Positions 34,673 to 46,090 are shown, counted from the first letter of the stretch. The stretch: DNA of 64,000 nucleotides from Anastatus disparis (GCA_017163975.1 JAFFSR010000301.1:744001-808000); one strand, 5' to 3'. Program-made: numbers and translations. Notes: a model not told the origin generated them from the letters alone.

Positions 34673-35756
34673 TTCCATTTCCAAGCTATTTCTTAGTCAT
34701 TTAAACTGCGCATATGCTAGAAACAAGCTTGTTTTAATTCCCAGTTCTTAGCTATCGATGTAACGCTTTTTTTTCCCACTTTACCGGCATTTACTGGATT
34801 GCAAATTCTTAGATAGTTAAAAGGTATTAATTCACCATTAAACTTGGCTAGAAATAAAATAAGTTTGAGACAATATTAAAATAACCTGCGAAATAATATT
34901 AATCTCTTGTACTTTATTATAACCTCTAAATACGGTGAAGAGACAAGTAACAACAAAAAAGACGCAAAGAGACATGCATATACGATATTTTTGAAACAAG
35001 CACAATAAATACCGAATTGTGTTTAGACGTGCAGAAAGTCTTTCGGTATATCACATGCTTGCCGTACGAAGAAAGCAGTACACATGTATGGTTTCCATGT
35101 TAATGAAGCGAAGGCATCACTTTTTACAGTGCAGTGCGCATCATATTTGTTGATACCGAATTGTGTTTGTGCAGAAAGTTTTTCGGTGTATCATGCGCTT
35201 ACCGTACGAAGACAAGCAGTACTATACATTATGCATAATTTCCGTGTTTATGAAGCAAAGACATCACTTTTCATAGTGCGGTGCGTATCACATTTGTTGA
35301 GAAAAAACTATCTCCGTATGTTTGAAGCAGTTGTAAAGTGAATATTTAATGAAATAGTTTTAGAAACAATGTTTGCATGTCATCTTTAGATATTTTAACG
35401 ATACTTATGAACTTATTTAGCACTCGTTTTATTTAATTCTAATACTACGTAATACTTAATTATTACTTTTTAAAATTTGTTTAAATAAAAAAAAACCTTT
35501 ATAAAACTTATTTTTAATATGTCAAAGTGTAAATTTTCGACTCAAATAAACAAATCATCACTTTTTATAGGTTAGAAATATACGTTAATCACGATCTTTT
35601 CACATCCCGACAGAGTAATCGTCACAATATTTTTTTGACATAAGAATTGGTTAATTCTTTGATACTTTTCAGATATTTAAAATATAAACATTTTTGCCCA
35701 TTTTTAATTCCTATTTCCTAGTTTCGAGTCCATTTAAAATGTTTCAAATTCTACCA
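34661..35756. mobile_element. 1.1-kb non-autonomous element with short inverted ends
   Basis: Left end CCCTGGTAGAATCTGATTC at about 34659-34677 and right end ..ATTCTACCAGGG at about 35746-35757 are inverted repeats of 12-16 bp. The 2 bases outside each end are CA, so any duplication is short. It separates an open frame (34144-34660) from gypsy reverse transcriptase (35834 on). Inside lie two 144-147 bp tandem repeats. No transposase. Confidence 0.6.
35010..35300. repeat. Two tandem units of 144 and 147 bp
   Basis: Unit 1 is 35010-35153 and unit 2 is 35154-35300. Both start TACCGAATTGTGTTT and end TTTGTTGA, with about 80% identity by eye. Short reading frames across them are mirrored by the repeat and are not genes. 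Confidence 0.75.
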
Positions 35757-35833
35757 GGGCATATACGTGAAGAAAACGTCAATTGCAATGAAAAAATATT
35801 AAGTAAAATAATTTTAAATCACTTCAATGAAAA

Positions 35834-38316
35834 AACCAACAAACTATAAAGGATTTAATTTTGGAAAACGCAGATATCTTGTGGATAGAAGGAGAAAAAA
35901 TTGGAAAGTGCAATATAGAGCAACATGAGATAAATTTAACAGATAATAAACCAATATATGTCAAACAATTTCCACTGCCATATAAGTCGAAAGAAATCGC
36001 TGTAGCAGAAACACAAAAATTAATTGAAAATAACTAAATAAGACCTTCTAAAAGTGCTTACAATGCACCGGCATTTATCGTAAACAAAAAACCTGGTAAC
36101 AATGGTGAAAAAAGATTGCGATTAGTTATAGATTATAGAAAATTAAGTACAAAAACAATACCTGACCCATATTTAATACTATCTATAACATAAATTTTTG
36201 ATGACTAAGGTGGAAATAAGTATTTTCACGACTGTAGATATGGTGTCAGCTTTCCATTGGGTACCTATGAAAGAATCAGATATTCATAAAACAGCTTTTA
36301 GTGTTCATCCATTAGCAAAATTTAAATTCACAATTCTACCTTTTGGTTTAACAAATTCTCCTCGTACATTCATGAGAGTAGCTAACACTGCTCTGGGTCA
36401 ACTTATTAATAAAAAAATATGTCATGTATATATTGATGACATAATTATAGCTGCAAAAACTTGAAAAAAAATAATATAAACTTTAATTTAGTAGCTTCAA
36501 AACTTAGAAAAGCCGGATTGAAATTAGAACCGAAAAAATGTGAGTTTATGAAAGAAGAAGTAACATTTTTAGGACATGTTATAAGTGAAAATGGGATAAA
36601 AGCAGAGCTGAAGAAAGTCGAGTCAGTAAAATTATTTCCAATCCCAAAAACAGTTAAAAATACTAAAGAATTTCTAGGTCTGGCAGAATACTACAGAAGA
36701 TTTATAAATGATTTTGCAAAAATAAAAAAACCAATAACGTTTTTATTACAAAAGAATGTAAAATTTTCATGAGAATTGAAACAGCAGCAAGTATTCTATA
36801 AACTCAAGAAAACATTATGTTCTGCTCCTATATTACAATTTCCCCAGCTAGAAAAACCTTTTATAATTACAACTGATGCATCAGAACATGCATTAGGAGC
36901 CATCCTATCTCAGGGAGAAATTGGAGAGGATAGACCTATAGCATATGCCTTAAGAGTTTTAAAAGGACCAGAACTGAGGTATCATACGTATGAAAAAGAA
37001 GCCTTAGGAATATTATTTGATATAAAGTCATTTAGAAATTATATTTATGGAAATAAATTCATCATAGTAACAGATCATAAACCATTACTATCTTCTAAAT
37101 CGGCAAATGAATTTAACAGAGTTCAAAGGTGGCGATTCAAATTATCAGAATACGATTTTGATGTAATATATAAGAAGGGAAAAATGAATGTGAATAGTGA
37201 TGTGTTATCTAGAAATCCTATAGATAAGGTAGAAATCAATGTCATAACTAGAACTCAAAAAGCAAAAGAAAATGAAGTAGATATTAAATTAACAAATATA
37301 TCCTTAAATAAAATGAAAATACGAAAATTAAATGAAGAACGTACATGTATTAAAAAGGAACGTGGTTGACCCAAAAAAGTAATCAAAGCAATAATCAATG
37401 AAGAAATTAAAAGTGTCGAAAACAAAGTCGAAAAACAAGAAGATATTTACTTAAATAAATCTAATACTATCACATATTCTAAAGACTGTATACAAAATAA
37501 AAAGGATAATATTCTACATTTAATTACCAACGAAAGAATATCTTTAGATGAAATCCAAGATGAGTATTTCAAACAAAAAAATTAACATAAATAACGATTT
37601 TAAAGATAAAATTAAAATTATAAATTATAAAAAGAGAAAAATTTTTATAATGAGTTTGAATATAAAAGATTCATCAATATTAATAAAACAAAATTTAATA
37701 AATAATTTTGGTACGTTTAAAGATCTTTTAATTAAAAATAATTGTATTACATTTAATATATCAAAGAATATTAAAATTTTAAATATAGAATGGAAAAAAA
37801 TCGAAGAAATATTATATAATACTTTTAAAAATACGGGTATAAAAGTCAAAATAATCTGCTTGAATAATACAGAATACGTAGAAAATGAAAAAAGAAATAA
37901 AATTTTTTAATTATATTATTCATCGATTTTAGGAGGTCATTCAGGTGTTAATAGAACATATAATCAATATAAAATAAATTAAAATTAAAAAAATAATTTC
38001 TGGGAAAATCTAAAAAGTGATATACAAAATCGTATAAAAAATTGTGAAACTTGTCAGAGAAATAAATTAAAAAGAATTAAAATTGAACAACCTATGATAA
38101 TTACAGATACCCCAGAAAAGAAATTCAATAAAATTTCATTAGATATAGTAGGACCTCTTAATATAACTAAAAATAATAATAAATATATATTAACTATTCA
38201 AGATCATTTATCAAAATTTGTAATAGCTGTCACACTCAAAGATCAAACAACAGAATCTATAACTGATGCATTTATAAAAAAATTTATTTGCATTTTAGGT
38301 TCAACAAAAGTAGTAC
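35834..38316 (+). pseudogene. Ty3/gypsy pol remnant: reverse transcriptase, RNase H, integrase
   Basis: The order is canonical. The pre-RT and fingers (EKIGKCNIEQHEINLT, RPSKSAYNAPAFIV, LRLVIDYRKLS) occupy 35880-36170. The palm is at 36215-36465 (FTTVDMVSAFHW, LPFGLTNSPRTFMR, YIDD at about 36430). The thumb and connection are at 36470-36770 (FLGHVISENGI, FLGLAEYYRRFI). RNase H is at 36776-37240 (TTDASEHALGAILSQ, YHTYEKEALGI, VTDHKPL, NVNSDVLSRNPI). The integrase zinc part is at 37930-38070 (HSGVNRTYNQ, CETCQRNK), and the core begins SLDIVGPL and ends abruptly at 38316. The TGA at 36770-36772 replaces a tryptophan codon. Other breaks are at 36037, 36192, 36464 and 37367. The integrase is cut by an insertion. 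Confidence 0.85.
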
Positions 38317-38600
38317 AGTACCGCTCAAAAGTTCGTAAAAATTTTAACTCATTTTAACGAAAGAATTTTAACTCAACTTTCATTTAAAAAAGGTTTCAAG
38401 CCTCTAGCTATTAATGCTGAGTAACTATAAGCGTTTGAAAATCTAGTAATTTTTATAGTAATTTTCTTTAATTACCTGTAACTAGGGAAATATTGAGCGT
38501 TAGAGTCTAGTGACTTGGCTTTTTTCATGTTTTTACATTCAAAATCATCCCCCAAAATTTGAGCAAAATCTGCGTCCCAATACTCTAACACTCTCCTTGT
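38317..38600. mobile_element. Tc1-like terminus plus half copy of MITE family F1
   Basis: CAGTACCGCTCAAAAGTTCG at 38317-38336 is nearly identical to the sequence at 42026-42045 and resembles a Tc1-like transposon end. From about 38375 the sequence matches only the right arm of the F1 foldback MITE (10560-10769), ending near 38600 with a diverged ACACTCTCCTTGTAAGTCA. Together they truncate the gypsy integrase. Confidence 0.6.
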
Positions 38601-39030
38601 AAGTCACAATATCTGATTGATTAATAACTGCATATTTAGCATAACGAATTTTTGAATAAAAGATACGTCGTGACGTAACACATCTACGCAAATTTCTAAA
38701 AATGTGTTTGCAGAAAAAATAACTATTATTTTTATACATAGATTATTAAATAAAAAGAATATCTACATTGACTGTAACATGATGAATTAAAAAATGGTTC
38801 TATTAGTTTATAGATTTATAAATCGAACGTTGTTTTTCTCGTTTTTTTTCTCGATTTTTCGATGTTTTTTATTTAAAAATTTTTTTTCATTGACGTTTCA
38901 TTGTAAACAGGATTAAATTTTTTTTCTCTAGATATACATATTAATATTAATTGTTTTTATAACAAAATTAAGAATACATGTAAATTATGTCATAAAATTA
39001 TCACACATCGAAAACATTATTTAAGGGGAT
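38601..39030. other. AT-rich spacer without recognisable gene
   Basis: T-rich runs around 38830-38890. No protein motif or repeat partner seen. Confidence 0.45.
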
Positions 39031-39421
39031 TTAACAGGGGGCCGAACAATCTGTCTTTGTCTAATAGCGTTTTCCATCATTTACATAAACACCATCCTTT
39101 GTATCAAGAAATAAATAGCAGCCCCCGCTAGATATTAGTATAATAAGTAAATTTTGTAATAACAATCAAATTATTTCATCGCGTGGTTTTTGAATGATAC
39201 GTAACCTACCAAAAAAGATAAGTTATATTCCAGTTTGTTAGTAGGTCTCATATTATTCAAAAACTACGCGATAAAATAATTTGATTGTTATTACTTGATT
39301 TACTTATTATACCAATATCTAGCGGGGGCTACTATTTTTTTCTTGATACAACGGATGGTGTTTCGATAAACAATAAAAAACTCTATTAGACAAAGACAGA
39401 TAGTTCGGCCTGCTCTTAATA
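39031..39421. mobile_element. Foldback MITE of about 390 bp
   Basis: Arms of about 175 bp: GGCCGAACAATCTGTCTTTG at 39040 mirrors CAAAGACAGATAGTTCGGCC ending at 39410. The arms also share AGCGGGGGCT/AGCCCCCGCT and a CGCG(A/T)-containing inner part, leaving a loop of about 30 bases near 39225. Non-coding. Confidence 0.8.
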
Positions 39422-39499
39422 AGGTATATGATTTATACATAGCTACCGACATTACAGTTTTCCAAATTCTTAATCTTTGTTGAAAAATTTCCCGGAATT

Positions 39500-39730
39500 G
39501 AGGGGCTATTCGGGATAAGTGGCTGAAACAAAAATGTAAGCTTCGAAATAATTAAAAAGAACTGAATAACTCAATATCGTTGACAATAATTTTGATAAAA
39601 CTTTATAATAAACTCAAAGTATTATAAAATTCTACCAAAATTATTTACGTTAATATTAAGTTATAAAGTTTTTTTTAATTACTTCAAAACTTACTTTTTC
39701 GTCTTAGCCCCTTATTCCGAATAGCCCCTC
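39500..39730. mobile_element. 231-bp MITE with GAGGGGCTATTCGG ends
   Basis: Starts GAGGGGCTATTCGGGATAAG and ends with CTTATTCCGAATAGCCCCTC. Both flanks are AATT. Arms about 65 bp; no coding region. Confidence 0.8.
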
Positions 39731-40016
39731 AATTTCTTTATATTTGACTTTCTATTAGTAAAAATGGAAGGCAGTAATAAAAAGATATTTGAAACATTTT
39801 TGGATTAGGAATAAAAAATTTGAAAAACTATGATGTCCGTGTTTTTTTTACAAAATTAAATAAAAATGAAATTAAATTTTGCGACGATTCAAAAATCGCG
39901 CTAGACTTAGTACTTGCGCTCAGCCGCTACGAGGCGCTACTCCCGCAACGGGAATAGCGAGCTCCGTAGCATATATAAGCGAGCCGCCGAGCCAGCAAAG
40001 AAACTCTCTCCTCTTC

Positions 40017-40049
40017 CATTGTGTAAGAGTGGGGTTGCTCGGCACAGTG
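40017..40049 (+). ncRNA. Leader hairpin 1 of 3
   Basis: Stem CATTGTGT/GCACAGTG (8 pairs, two G-U) around the loop AAGAGTGGGGTTGCTCG, in which GAG and CTC can also pair. Same architecture as hairpins 2 and 3. Confidence 0.5.
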
Positions 40050-40079
40050 GGAGCTATCCTTACCTATACTCCTGTCTCA

Positions 40080-40112
40080 AGCTATGTAAGAGTGGGATTG
40101 CCCGGCATAGTC
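40080..40112 (+). ncRNA. Leader hairpin 2 of 3
   Basis: Stem GCTATGT/GCATAGT (7 pairs, two G-U) around AAGAGTGGGATTGCCCG. The outermost position is an A/C mismatch. Stem sequence differs from hairpins 1 and 3 but pairing is kept. Confidence 0.5.
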
Positions 40113-40124
40113 TCCTGTCTATCC

Positions 40125-40157
40125 GTCAGTGTAAGGGTGGGGTTGCCCGACACTGAC
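40125..40157 (+). ncRNA. Leader hairpin 3 of 3
   Basis: Perfect 8-bp stem GTCAGTGT/ACACTGAC around AAGGGTGGGGTTGCCCG, in which GGG and CCC can pair. Compared with hairpin 1 the inner pair A-T has become G-C. Confidence 0.55.
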
Positions 40158-40330
40158 TCCTAGTTACTACCTCCACCGTCGCTGGTCGGGGTAGATTCCT
40201 CCATTGGTCTTTGACCAAAAAGTCCCCCCCCTCTTCTCCACTTATGGTTTAGAGGGTTACCATCCTAGTTCTTCCTGTATTACCTTACCTGGCTCCGTTA
40301 CCGACCGTGTCGAACTCCGCCGGTAAAATA

Positions 40331-41139
40331 GGTCGCGAATTTACCCGCCGAGTCTATATTATTATATAATTAACCGTTGTATTTCTTTTCTGTGTTTTAT
40401 TTGTTACAGCTGATAAATACGAATAGCGCCACCTAGCGGTCAAGAAGACAACTAAAGGTTTTTCTTTTCTTTTTCAACGTGCGAAACGTTATTACACACA
40501 ATTATAATTTTTATTTTTGTCATTTATTATTATTTAATCGGCGTAATTATTTTTGTTATTCTTTTTATTTTTATTAATAAATATAAAAGAAAAAAGATAG
40601 TTTAAGTCTAAACCCAAAATTATCGTGTTTAAACTTAATCTCCAGTCCGCAGTACCTGTACATTTGTTGATCATTCATATTTCATTCTTTTAATTTATTT
40701 CTTTATTATTTTTCTTATTATTAATTTTATTAATTCAATAAGGTTAGGTTAGTTTAGTATGTAAGTTTGAACTTTGGCCTCCGAGAATCAACCATCTGCA
40801 GCACCCTCTAAAAGTCTGACGCCTACGACATCAAGATCTAATCGAGGCAAAAAGGCCAAACGTTACAATTTATAAAGACTATATTTAAGTGTTTGATTTT
40901 GATTTAACAAAATTTAAATTTAATCATTTGATTATTAAACTTCAATTTAGTTTTTTCAAAATGATATTTTCAATCCTATACTTTAAATAAAATCTTAAAA
41001 TTAATAATTATTCATATGATTAAACTTCATGATGATTACAGGATAATTAGCCAATTGTAAAAAAGATATTACCTATTTTTCATTTATTATAAATCTTAAA
41101 CTTATATGTTATCATGTATCGTTATATACAAACCTTAAA
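40331..41139. other. AT-rich spacer with a short open stub
   Basis: At about 40780-40875 a short frame reads PSAAPSKSLTPTTSRSNRGK and then KAKRYNL before a stop, protein-like and basic. There is no start codon in frame; it could be a last exon or the edge of an element. Otherwise I see nothing. Confidence 0.3.
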
Positions 41140-41920
41140 ATTAGCTATTGCCAAGTTCACTACAAGCTTAAATTTAGCTGAATCAAGCTAATTTTTAGCT
41201 ATTTCAAAGCTTAAATTTAGCTTTACTTATTTTCTAGCTTATTACAAGCTCAAATCTAGCTGAATTCAACGCTGTGATGTAGGTCCAAAAATGAGGGGCA
41301 CATTTCTGACGACGACAGCGACGATAGTGGCGATATACTTTTAATAGTACACGGAGCGAACAAATCGGGAATACTTCCTTGCGCCCTCTACTGCTACAGT
41401 TCCGTACGCACGTTTTTGAAAATAGGCCTTGCGTACAAGCAACGATTCCATAAGGCATCGGGAAAAAGTCCGAACGCTCTATAAGCGTTCGGACTTTTTC
41501 CCGATGGGTTATGGAATCGTTGCTTATACACAAGGTCTATTTCCAAAAACATGTGTACGGAACTATAGCAGTAGAGGGCGCAAGGAAGTATTCCCGATTT
41601 GTTCGCTCCGTGTATAGAGAGAATAAAATATAAATAGATCTTAAATGCTGCTATAATTCAGCTGAAATTAAACTAAAATTTACCTAAAATTGCTTAAAAT
41701 TAATATAAATTTTAAGCTAACTTTTAGCTAAATTTCAGCTAATTTGCATCTAAATTTTGCAAAAATTTAGTTAATTTTAATATTAAATTAAGCTAACTAT
41801 TGATTTAATGTAGCTAACTCTTATGTAATTTTATCTGACTTCAGCTAACTTTAAGCTAATTTTCAGCTAACTTTTAGCTGAATTTCAGTTAGATTCTAGC
41901 TAAATTCTAGCTAATCAAGG
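41140..41920. repeat. Degenerate AGCTAA/TTAGCT-rich repeat, split by a hairpin MITE
   Basis: Motifs such as TTTAGCTAA, TTCAGCTAA and AAGCTTAAATTTAGCT recur every 10-25 bases from 41140 to 41275 and from 41650 to 41920. The spacing is irregular, so it is a decayed short-motif repeat. The insert at about 41276-41640 separates the two halves. Confidence 0.6.
41349..41613. mobile_element. 265-bp near-perfect hairpin MITE
   Basis: ACACGGAGCGAACAAATCGG at 41349 mirrors the end at 41613. The arms are about 130 bp with few mismatches, meeting at AACGCT CTAT AAGCGTT near 41478-41490. Short open frames on both strands simply mirror each other. Confidence 0.85.
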
Positions 41921-41964
41921 ACAAATCGAATTCTTATACACAGTGGCAGCAGCGAAATCTTTTC

Positions 41965-41967
<3 letters not shown>

Positions 41968-42025
<58 letters not shown>

Positions 42026-42098
42026 GGTACTGCTCAAAAGTTCGAAAACATTTTTTTTTTCAAAGACTCAAATTCAAATCGTGATATCTCAGAAACTA
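41968..42098. repeat. (TA)n microsatellite followed by a Tc1-like end fragment
   Basis: (TA)n runs from 41968 to 42024. The next bases, CGGTACTGCTCAAAAGTTCG, differ from the terminus at 38317 at two positions and continue to about 42098, where a LINE fragment begins. Confidence 0.65.
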
Positions 42099-42099
42099 T

Positions 42100-42330
42100 T
42101 TGACGCAAATGCTGACAGGCCATGAGTGTTTCCGAGCATACTTGTACAGATACAAGTGTGACGATTTCCCGAAGTGCCCAACCTGCAGAGGATTCGAAGA
42201 AAACGCAGAGCATGTCTATTTTTACTGCCGTAGATATGAGAGTTACTGCTCTGACCTGGAGATGACACTAAATAGAAGTGTTACTCCAGCAACACTAATA
42301 AAAGAGATGCTGGACTCTGAGATGGCATAA
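42100..42330 (+). pseudogene. C-terminal fragment of an R1/LOA-type LINE ORF2
   Basis: 76 codons open: LTGHECFRAYLYRY, then the CPTC..H..C zinc motif (CPTCRGFEENAEHVYFYC) and LIKEMLDSEMA before TAA at 42328-42330. This is the usual C-terminal end of R1/I/LOA-like reverse transcriptases. The reverse transcriptase is missing upstream, as in 5'-truncated LINE copies; alternatively an insertion cut it. The 3' UTR probably runs to an AATAAAG at about 42664. Confidence 0.75.
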
Positions 42331-42664
42331 AAAACAACAACGTAAAGAAAAGAAGAGGAATTTAAGAAGCAAAAAGAACGAGCCTATAAAACCCTGTAAC
42401 TGATTATGACCATCTGTGTTATTACTAACATTAAATAAGTATATTAGAGTAGAAGTGTTCTGCAATGAACCTTCCGGCATTATGTTCGACTCGTAACGTT
42501 GTAGTCCTTTCGCTCTAATTAGGCTGCTCTCATGTCACCAGACGGAAAGCTTGTCACGCATGGCGTCGTGAGGGTAAACCCGTGGTGCACGAGAAGCGAA
42601 GAAACCTGGACTTCAACGTCACCTTTGGGAGAGAATGTCACAAGGGCGCTTAACCTATCATTTA

Positions 42665-43495
42665 ATAAAGCGTTTTTCAACGCATAATTTTAATATATCA
42701 TTTTCAACGTTAGTTAATTTTCAAACCATTTTGAATGTTAATTTATACTTAAATTATTGTTTAGAACAAGTAAAGTTTTCTTCTTCAACAAAATTAATAA
42801 ATTATAAAAGATTTTTTTTCGTAGTGCGAAAAACATAAATTATTATTATAATAGATTCAGAGAAAAAATGTTAATGTAAAAATAACTATAATTATAACTA
42901 CGTTAGGGTTGAAAATAAAACTTACGTTGTTAATAATCCAATAAAATTTAGTTAAATGAATAAAAGATTACAAAATTAATTAAATAAAAAAATTTTACAA
43001 AGTTTTTAGTTATTTTTTACGTTGTTAAAAATATTCTTAAATTTAATACACATTTAAGGTAAAAATGTATCTTAAATTAAAAAATAAAGTTTCTTGAACA
43101 GATTTAATATAAAAGTTATTGAAATCGATAAAGAATTATTTAAATTATTAGAGAAATTTCTAAGTTTAAGATAATGGTTACTGAAGTTTAGCAATAAGCT
43201 TTTTAAATTCCAATATTATAATTGAAAATGTATTAATATTCCATGTTAATGAAATTGTTATTAAACTTAATAAATATTTAAGTTACTTATATTAAATCTA
43301 ATGCATTGATTAGGATACATGTGACTGAAATTTATCAAAAATTTATGAAAATTAATAAACTAAAGTGAAACTCAAAATTCAAAATACTTAAACTTAAGAT
43401 AAAAGTTTTTGAAGTTTAGCAACATAATTATTAAACTTGAATATTAAGTGAAGATGGATTAGTATTCAATGTTAATTAAATTATCATTAACTTTA
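42665..43495. other. AT-rich spacer without recognisable gene
   Basis: Several weakly repeated TTAATGAAATT(A)TTA(A)ACTTAATA phrases (about 43240 and 43470) suggest an old local duplication. No gene seen. Confidence 0.4.
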
Positions 43496-43499
43496 ATAA

Positions 43500-43760
43500 A
43501 AACAACTACTAGTACGCGTGGTAGTACCGAATTCGTCCGCTACGCGCGCATCTCCATTTAGCAGGAAAAGAGGAGCTCACAGCATATAAAGAGCTCGTTC
43601 TCCAAGCTTCAAAGGGTCGTACAGATCATTGCTCCCCTTACTCTCTTGAGCTTACTTTCTCTCGCATTAGAGAATATGTCTAGTGAGCACACTGGCTTAC
43701 TCTCTCTTTGCGTACACTGGATACAGCACTTGTTATCCTTATGCACTTTATCTCAATTTT
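43500..43760 (+). promoter_or_regulatory. Second promoter-like GC-richer segment
   Basis: CATATAAAGAGCTCG (about 43582) is a TATA-box candidate in a GC-rich patch, followed by a CT-rich leader and CTTGTTATCCTTATGC. It resembles the 39.9-kb segment in layout but lacks its hairpins. A solo LTR is possible; no partner found. Confidence 0.35.
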
Positions 43761-44820
43761 AATAATTTATTTTTAAAATATATGTATATAAATTACTCAA
43801 TTTTAATAATATTACAATAATATTAACAAAAAAATGCATTAAAATTCAAGAAAATATTCAATTTTAAAAAAGTATTTATTAATCATGTTCAAAACAATTT
43901 CTTAAACTTAATTATAGTTTCTTGGATTTAAGAAAGAATTAGATTATTTTGTAAAAGAATGTGAAATTAATGATAATATTAGTGGAATTTTTAAACATTT
44001 AAATTAACAATTACCATTAGCATTAAAACAAATTAGAGTCAACACAATAATAATAAATATTAATGAAAAATCGTTTAAAGATGGAATAAACAAAATAATG
44101 AAAGCGAATAATGCAAATAATAACAATAATTAATAATAAATGAAAAAAAATAAAAGATTAGAAGTAAAGTAAAACTAACATCTAATTTAATAGAGCATGG
44201 GAACCACGTTGGATAAAATTCTCATACAAAAAGTCAATAGTTCAAGACATCGAAATTTTTTTATGAGATATTTGAATTTTACGTGATTAATTAAAAAAAT
44301 TCGCGTTTTTTAAATTAAAAAATAATAAAAATTGAAGTATATAGAGCAATTTTAAAATGCAAAATTAGAGAATAAAATATTATATTAGATGAATATTTAA
44401 AATCGAATTTAAAGAGACATAAAATTATACACGCGAAATAAACTCAAGGCCGAATGAGCGTCAAGTCCGAATAACATCATAAACGGTTCTCTTCGAGCCT
44501 TCGAAGAGAAAAGTTGTATTTATGGTCACTCTGATTGTTTACATATCGGTATAAGTGACTAATGTAAGATTAATCTCTGACTTTGCCCACATACTCATTT
44601 ATATATATTTAATTATACATATAAAATATGTATTTTCTCAAAATGCTATTTCTGCAAGTGCATTTTCTTAAAATGCACCGTCCCAAATCAGTACCCAAAA
44701 CCAAAGTTTAGATTCAAATTTAGTGAAAAGTCCAAAAAGTAAAAGTTAAAGTGCCATTCCCCAAAAAGATCAATTTCCAGAAAGGAATCAAGGCTTAGTT
44801 ATTCATTGATTGGAAAGGTT
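43761..44820. other. AT-rich spacer without recognisable gene
   Basis: No supported feature. Possible small pieces of 5' UTR of the LINE that follows. Confidence 0.4.
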
Positions 44821-44829
44821 AAATCTTAC

Positions 44830-46090
44830 AGAATATACTGTTGCTGTTGGTAACATAAAAAAGCCAGAGAATGTTCTATATTCTTCTCCAGAGTTTCGAA
44901 TCAACATGTTTGTTTGTATCTCTCAAGCAAGGAACTTGTAGAAAATTTCACCAGTAAATACGAGAATTTGAAAATAAGCGACAAAATAGTCCCGGTGAGA
45001 CCTTTGATTTCTAAACAAGAAAGGATTATTATATCAAACGTTGCCCCAGTGATTCCGCATGCAATTATGCTATAAAATTCATAGGAATTCAAAGTTTTGC
45101 TCTAATTACTACGTTAAGAGGCAGCATCGCGAAAAAAGGGTACGAAAATGTTCTAAACAATAGAAGACAAACTTATATAGAACCTTCCAATATAGACAAA
45201 CTTCCAGAATTCATAAAAATTGTATACGAGGGCATCACATATTATGTATATCCAAACATTCATATCTTGAAGTACTTTTTGTGCAAGCTCGAAGGACATA
45301 TAGCCAAGCATTGTCCTTTATTTCAAGCTGATAATAGTCAGGCAGTGGGGAATTTCCGAAATTTAAATTTACATACAAGTTTAGCCAACTCAAACATAAA
45401 CACTTAAGCTACAGATTCTGAGAATACAATTAGCATTATACAGCCTACCAACGTCTCACCTACAGAAAAAGAAACAAGTAAAGCATCGCAACATCAAGAA
45501 GGCGAAATTGTCAATTTAAATCAAGAAGCTCCTACAGCTTTGCAGGCTAAATTGAAACCTCAACAGTCGACCGACATACTTCCGCCCTCGGGCACTAAAA
45601 AAGCATTATCTAGCTCTACTTCGACCATCAGTTATGACAACAAAAATCCAGATAAAATTTCTACAATTAAGGAAAAAATAAAAAATCCAAAAAAGAGAAG
45701 GGCTCTAAATAACACCTCTATGAAAGAAATGTCACAAAAAATAGCTCATTCAAAAGACAAACCTATTAAAATTATAAACAAATATCCTCCAACAATAAAC
45801 GGACTAGCAGATTTTCTAGTCGAATGATACAGCAGTACTGATATTCCTGAAATCGCCTCTCTGTGCACCCAAAACTTCTCTTCTTTAATCGCCATGCTTT
45901 CAGATATTAACAATAATGTAACATACAACAATTTAAAAAGTGGAATAAAAAGGACTATCAAATGATTAGAAAACGTAAACATGAATTATAGTTCGGGTGA
46001 AGACTCAATGAATATAGACGACTCTATATTTAAGGAATCTTAGATATTACACGCTACAAATAATAAACAAACAAAATAAAAATTAAGAGT
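44830..46090 (+). pseudogene. Gag-like ORF1 of a degraded LINE (Jockey/I-like)
   Basis: Readable pieces: FVYISQARNLVENFTSKYEN at about 44907, then KIVPVRPLISKQERIIISNV. A CCHC knuckle YFLCKLEGHIAKHCP lies at about 45268-45312, with the first cysteine changed to tyrosine. A Pro/Thr/Ser-rich tail follows (45540-45827), with a Lys-rich segment KNPKKRRALNNTS. Stops and frameshifts lie near 45073, 45405, 45825 and 45963. The single knuckle and position before an endonuclease support ORF1. Confidence 0.6.

Larger units (their letters stand above)
39875..40330 (+). promoter_or_regulatory. Promoter-like GC-richer segment (possible LTR or non-coding transcript start)
   Basis: A sharp GC-rich island in AT-rich DNA. 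A TATA box (ATATATAA at about 39971) is preceded by a small hairpin (CTACTCCCG / CGGGAATAG near 39935-39958) and followed by a GC-rich leader with three tandem hairpins (40017-40157). TTTGACCAAAAAGTC and CCGGTAAAATAGGTCGCG stretches follow. No matching second LTR is in the window, so solo LTR or RNA gene cannot be decided. Confidence 0.45.

Noticed and set aside
40741..40757. Telomere-like GGTTAGGTTAG
   Set aside because: Only two TTAGG units; not an array.
41234..41617. Two similar proteins on opposite strands
   Set aside because: They mirror each other because the sequence is a 265-bp hairpin MITE.
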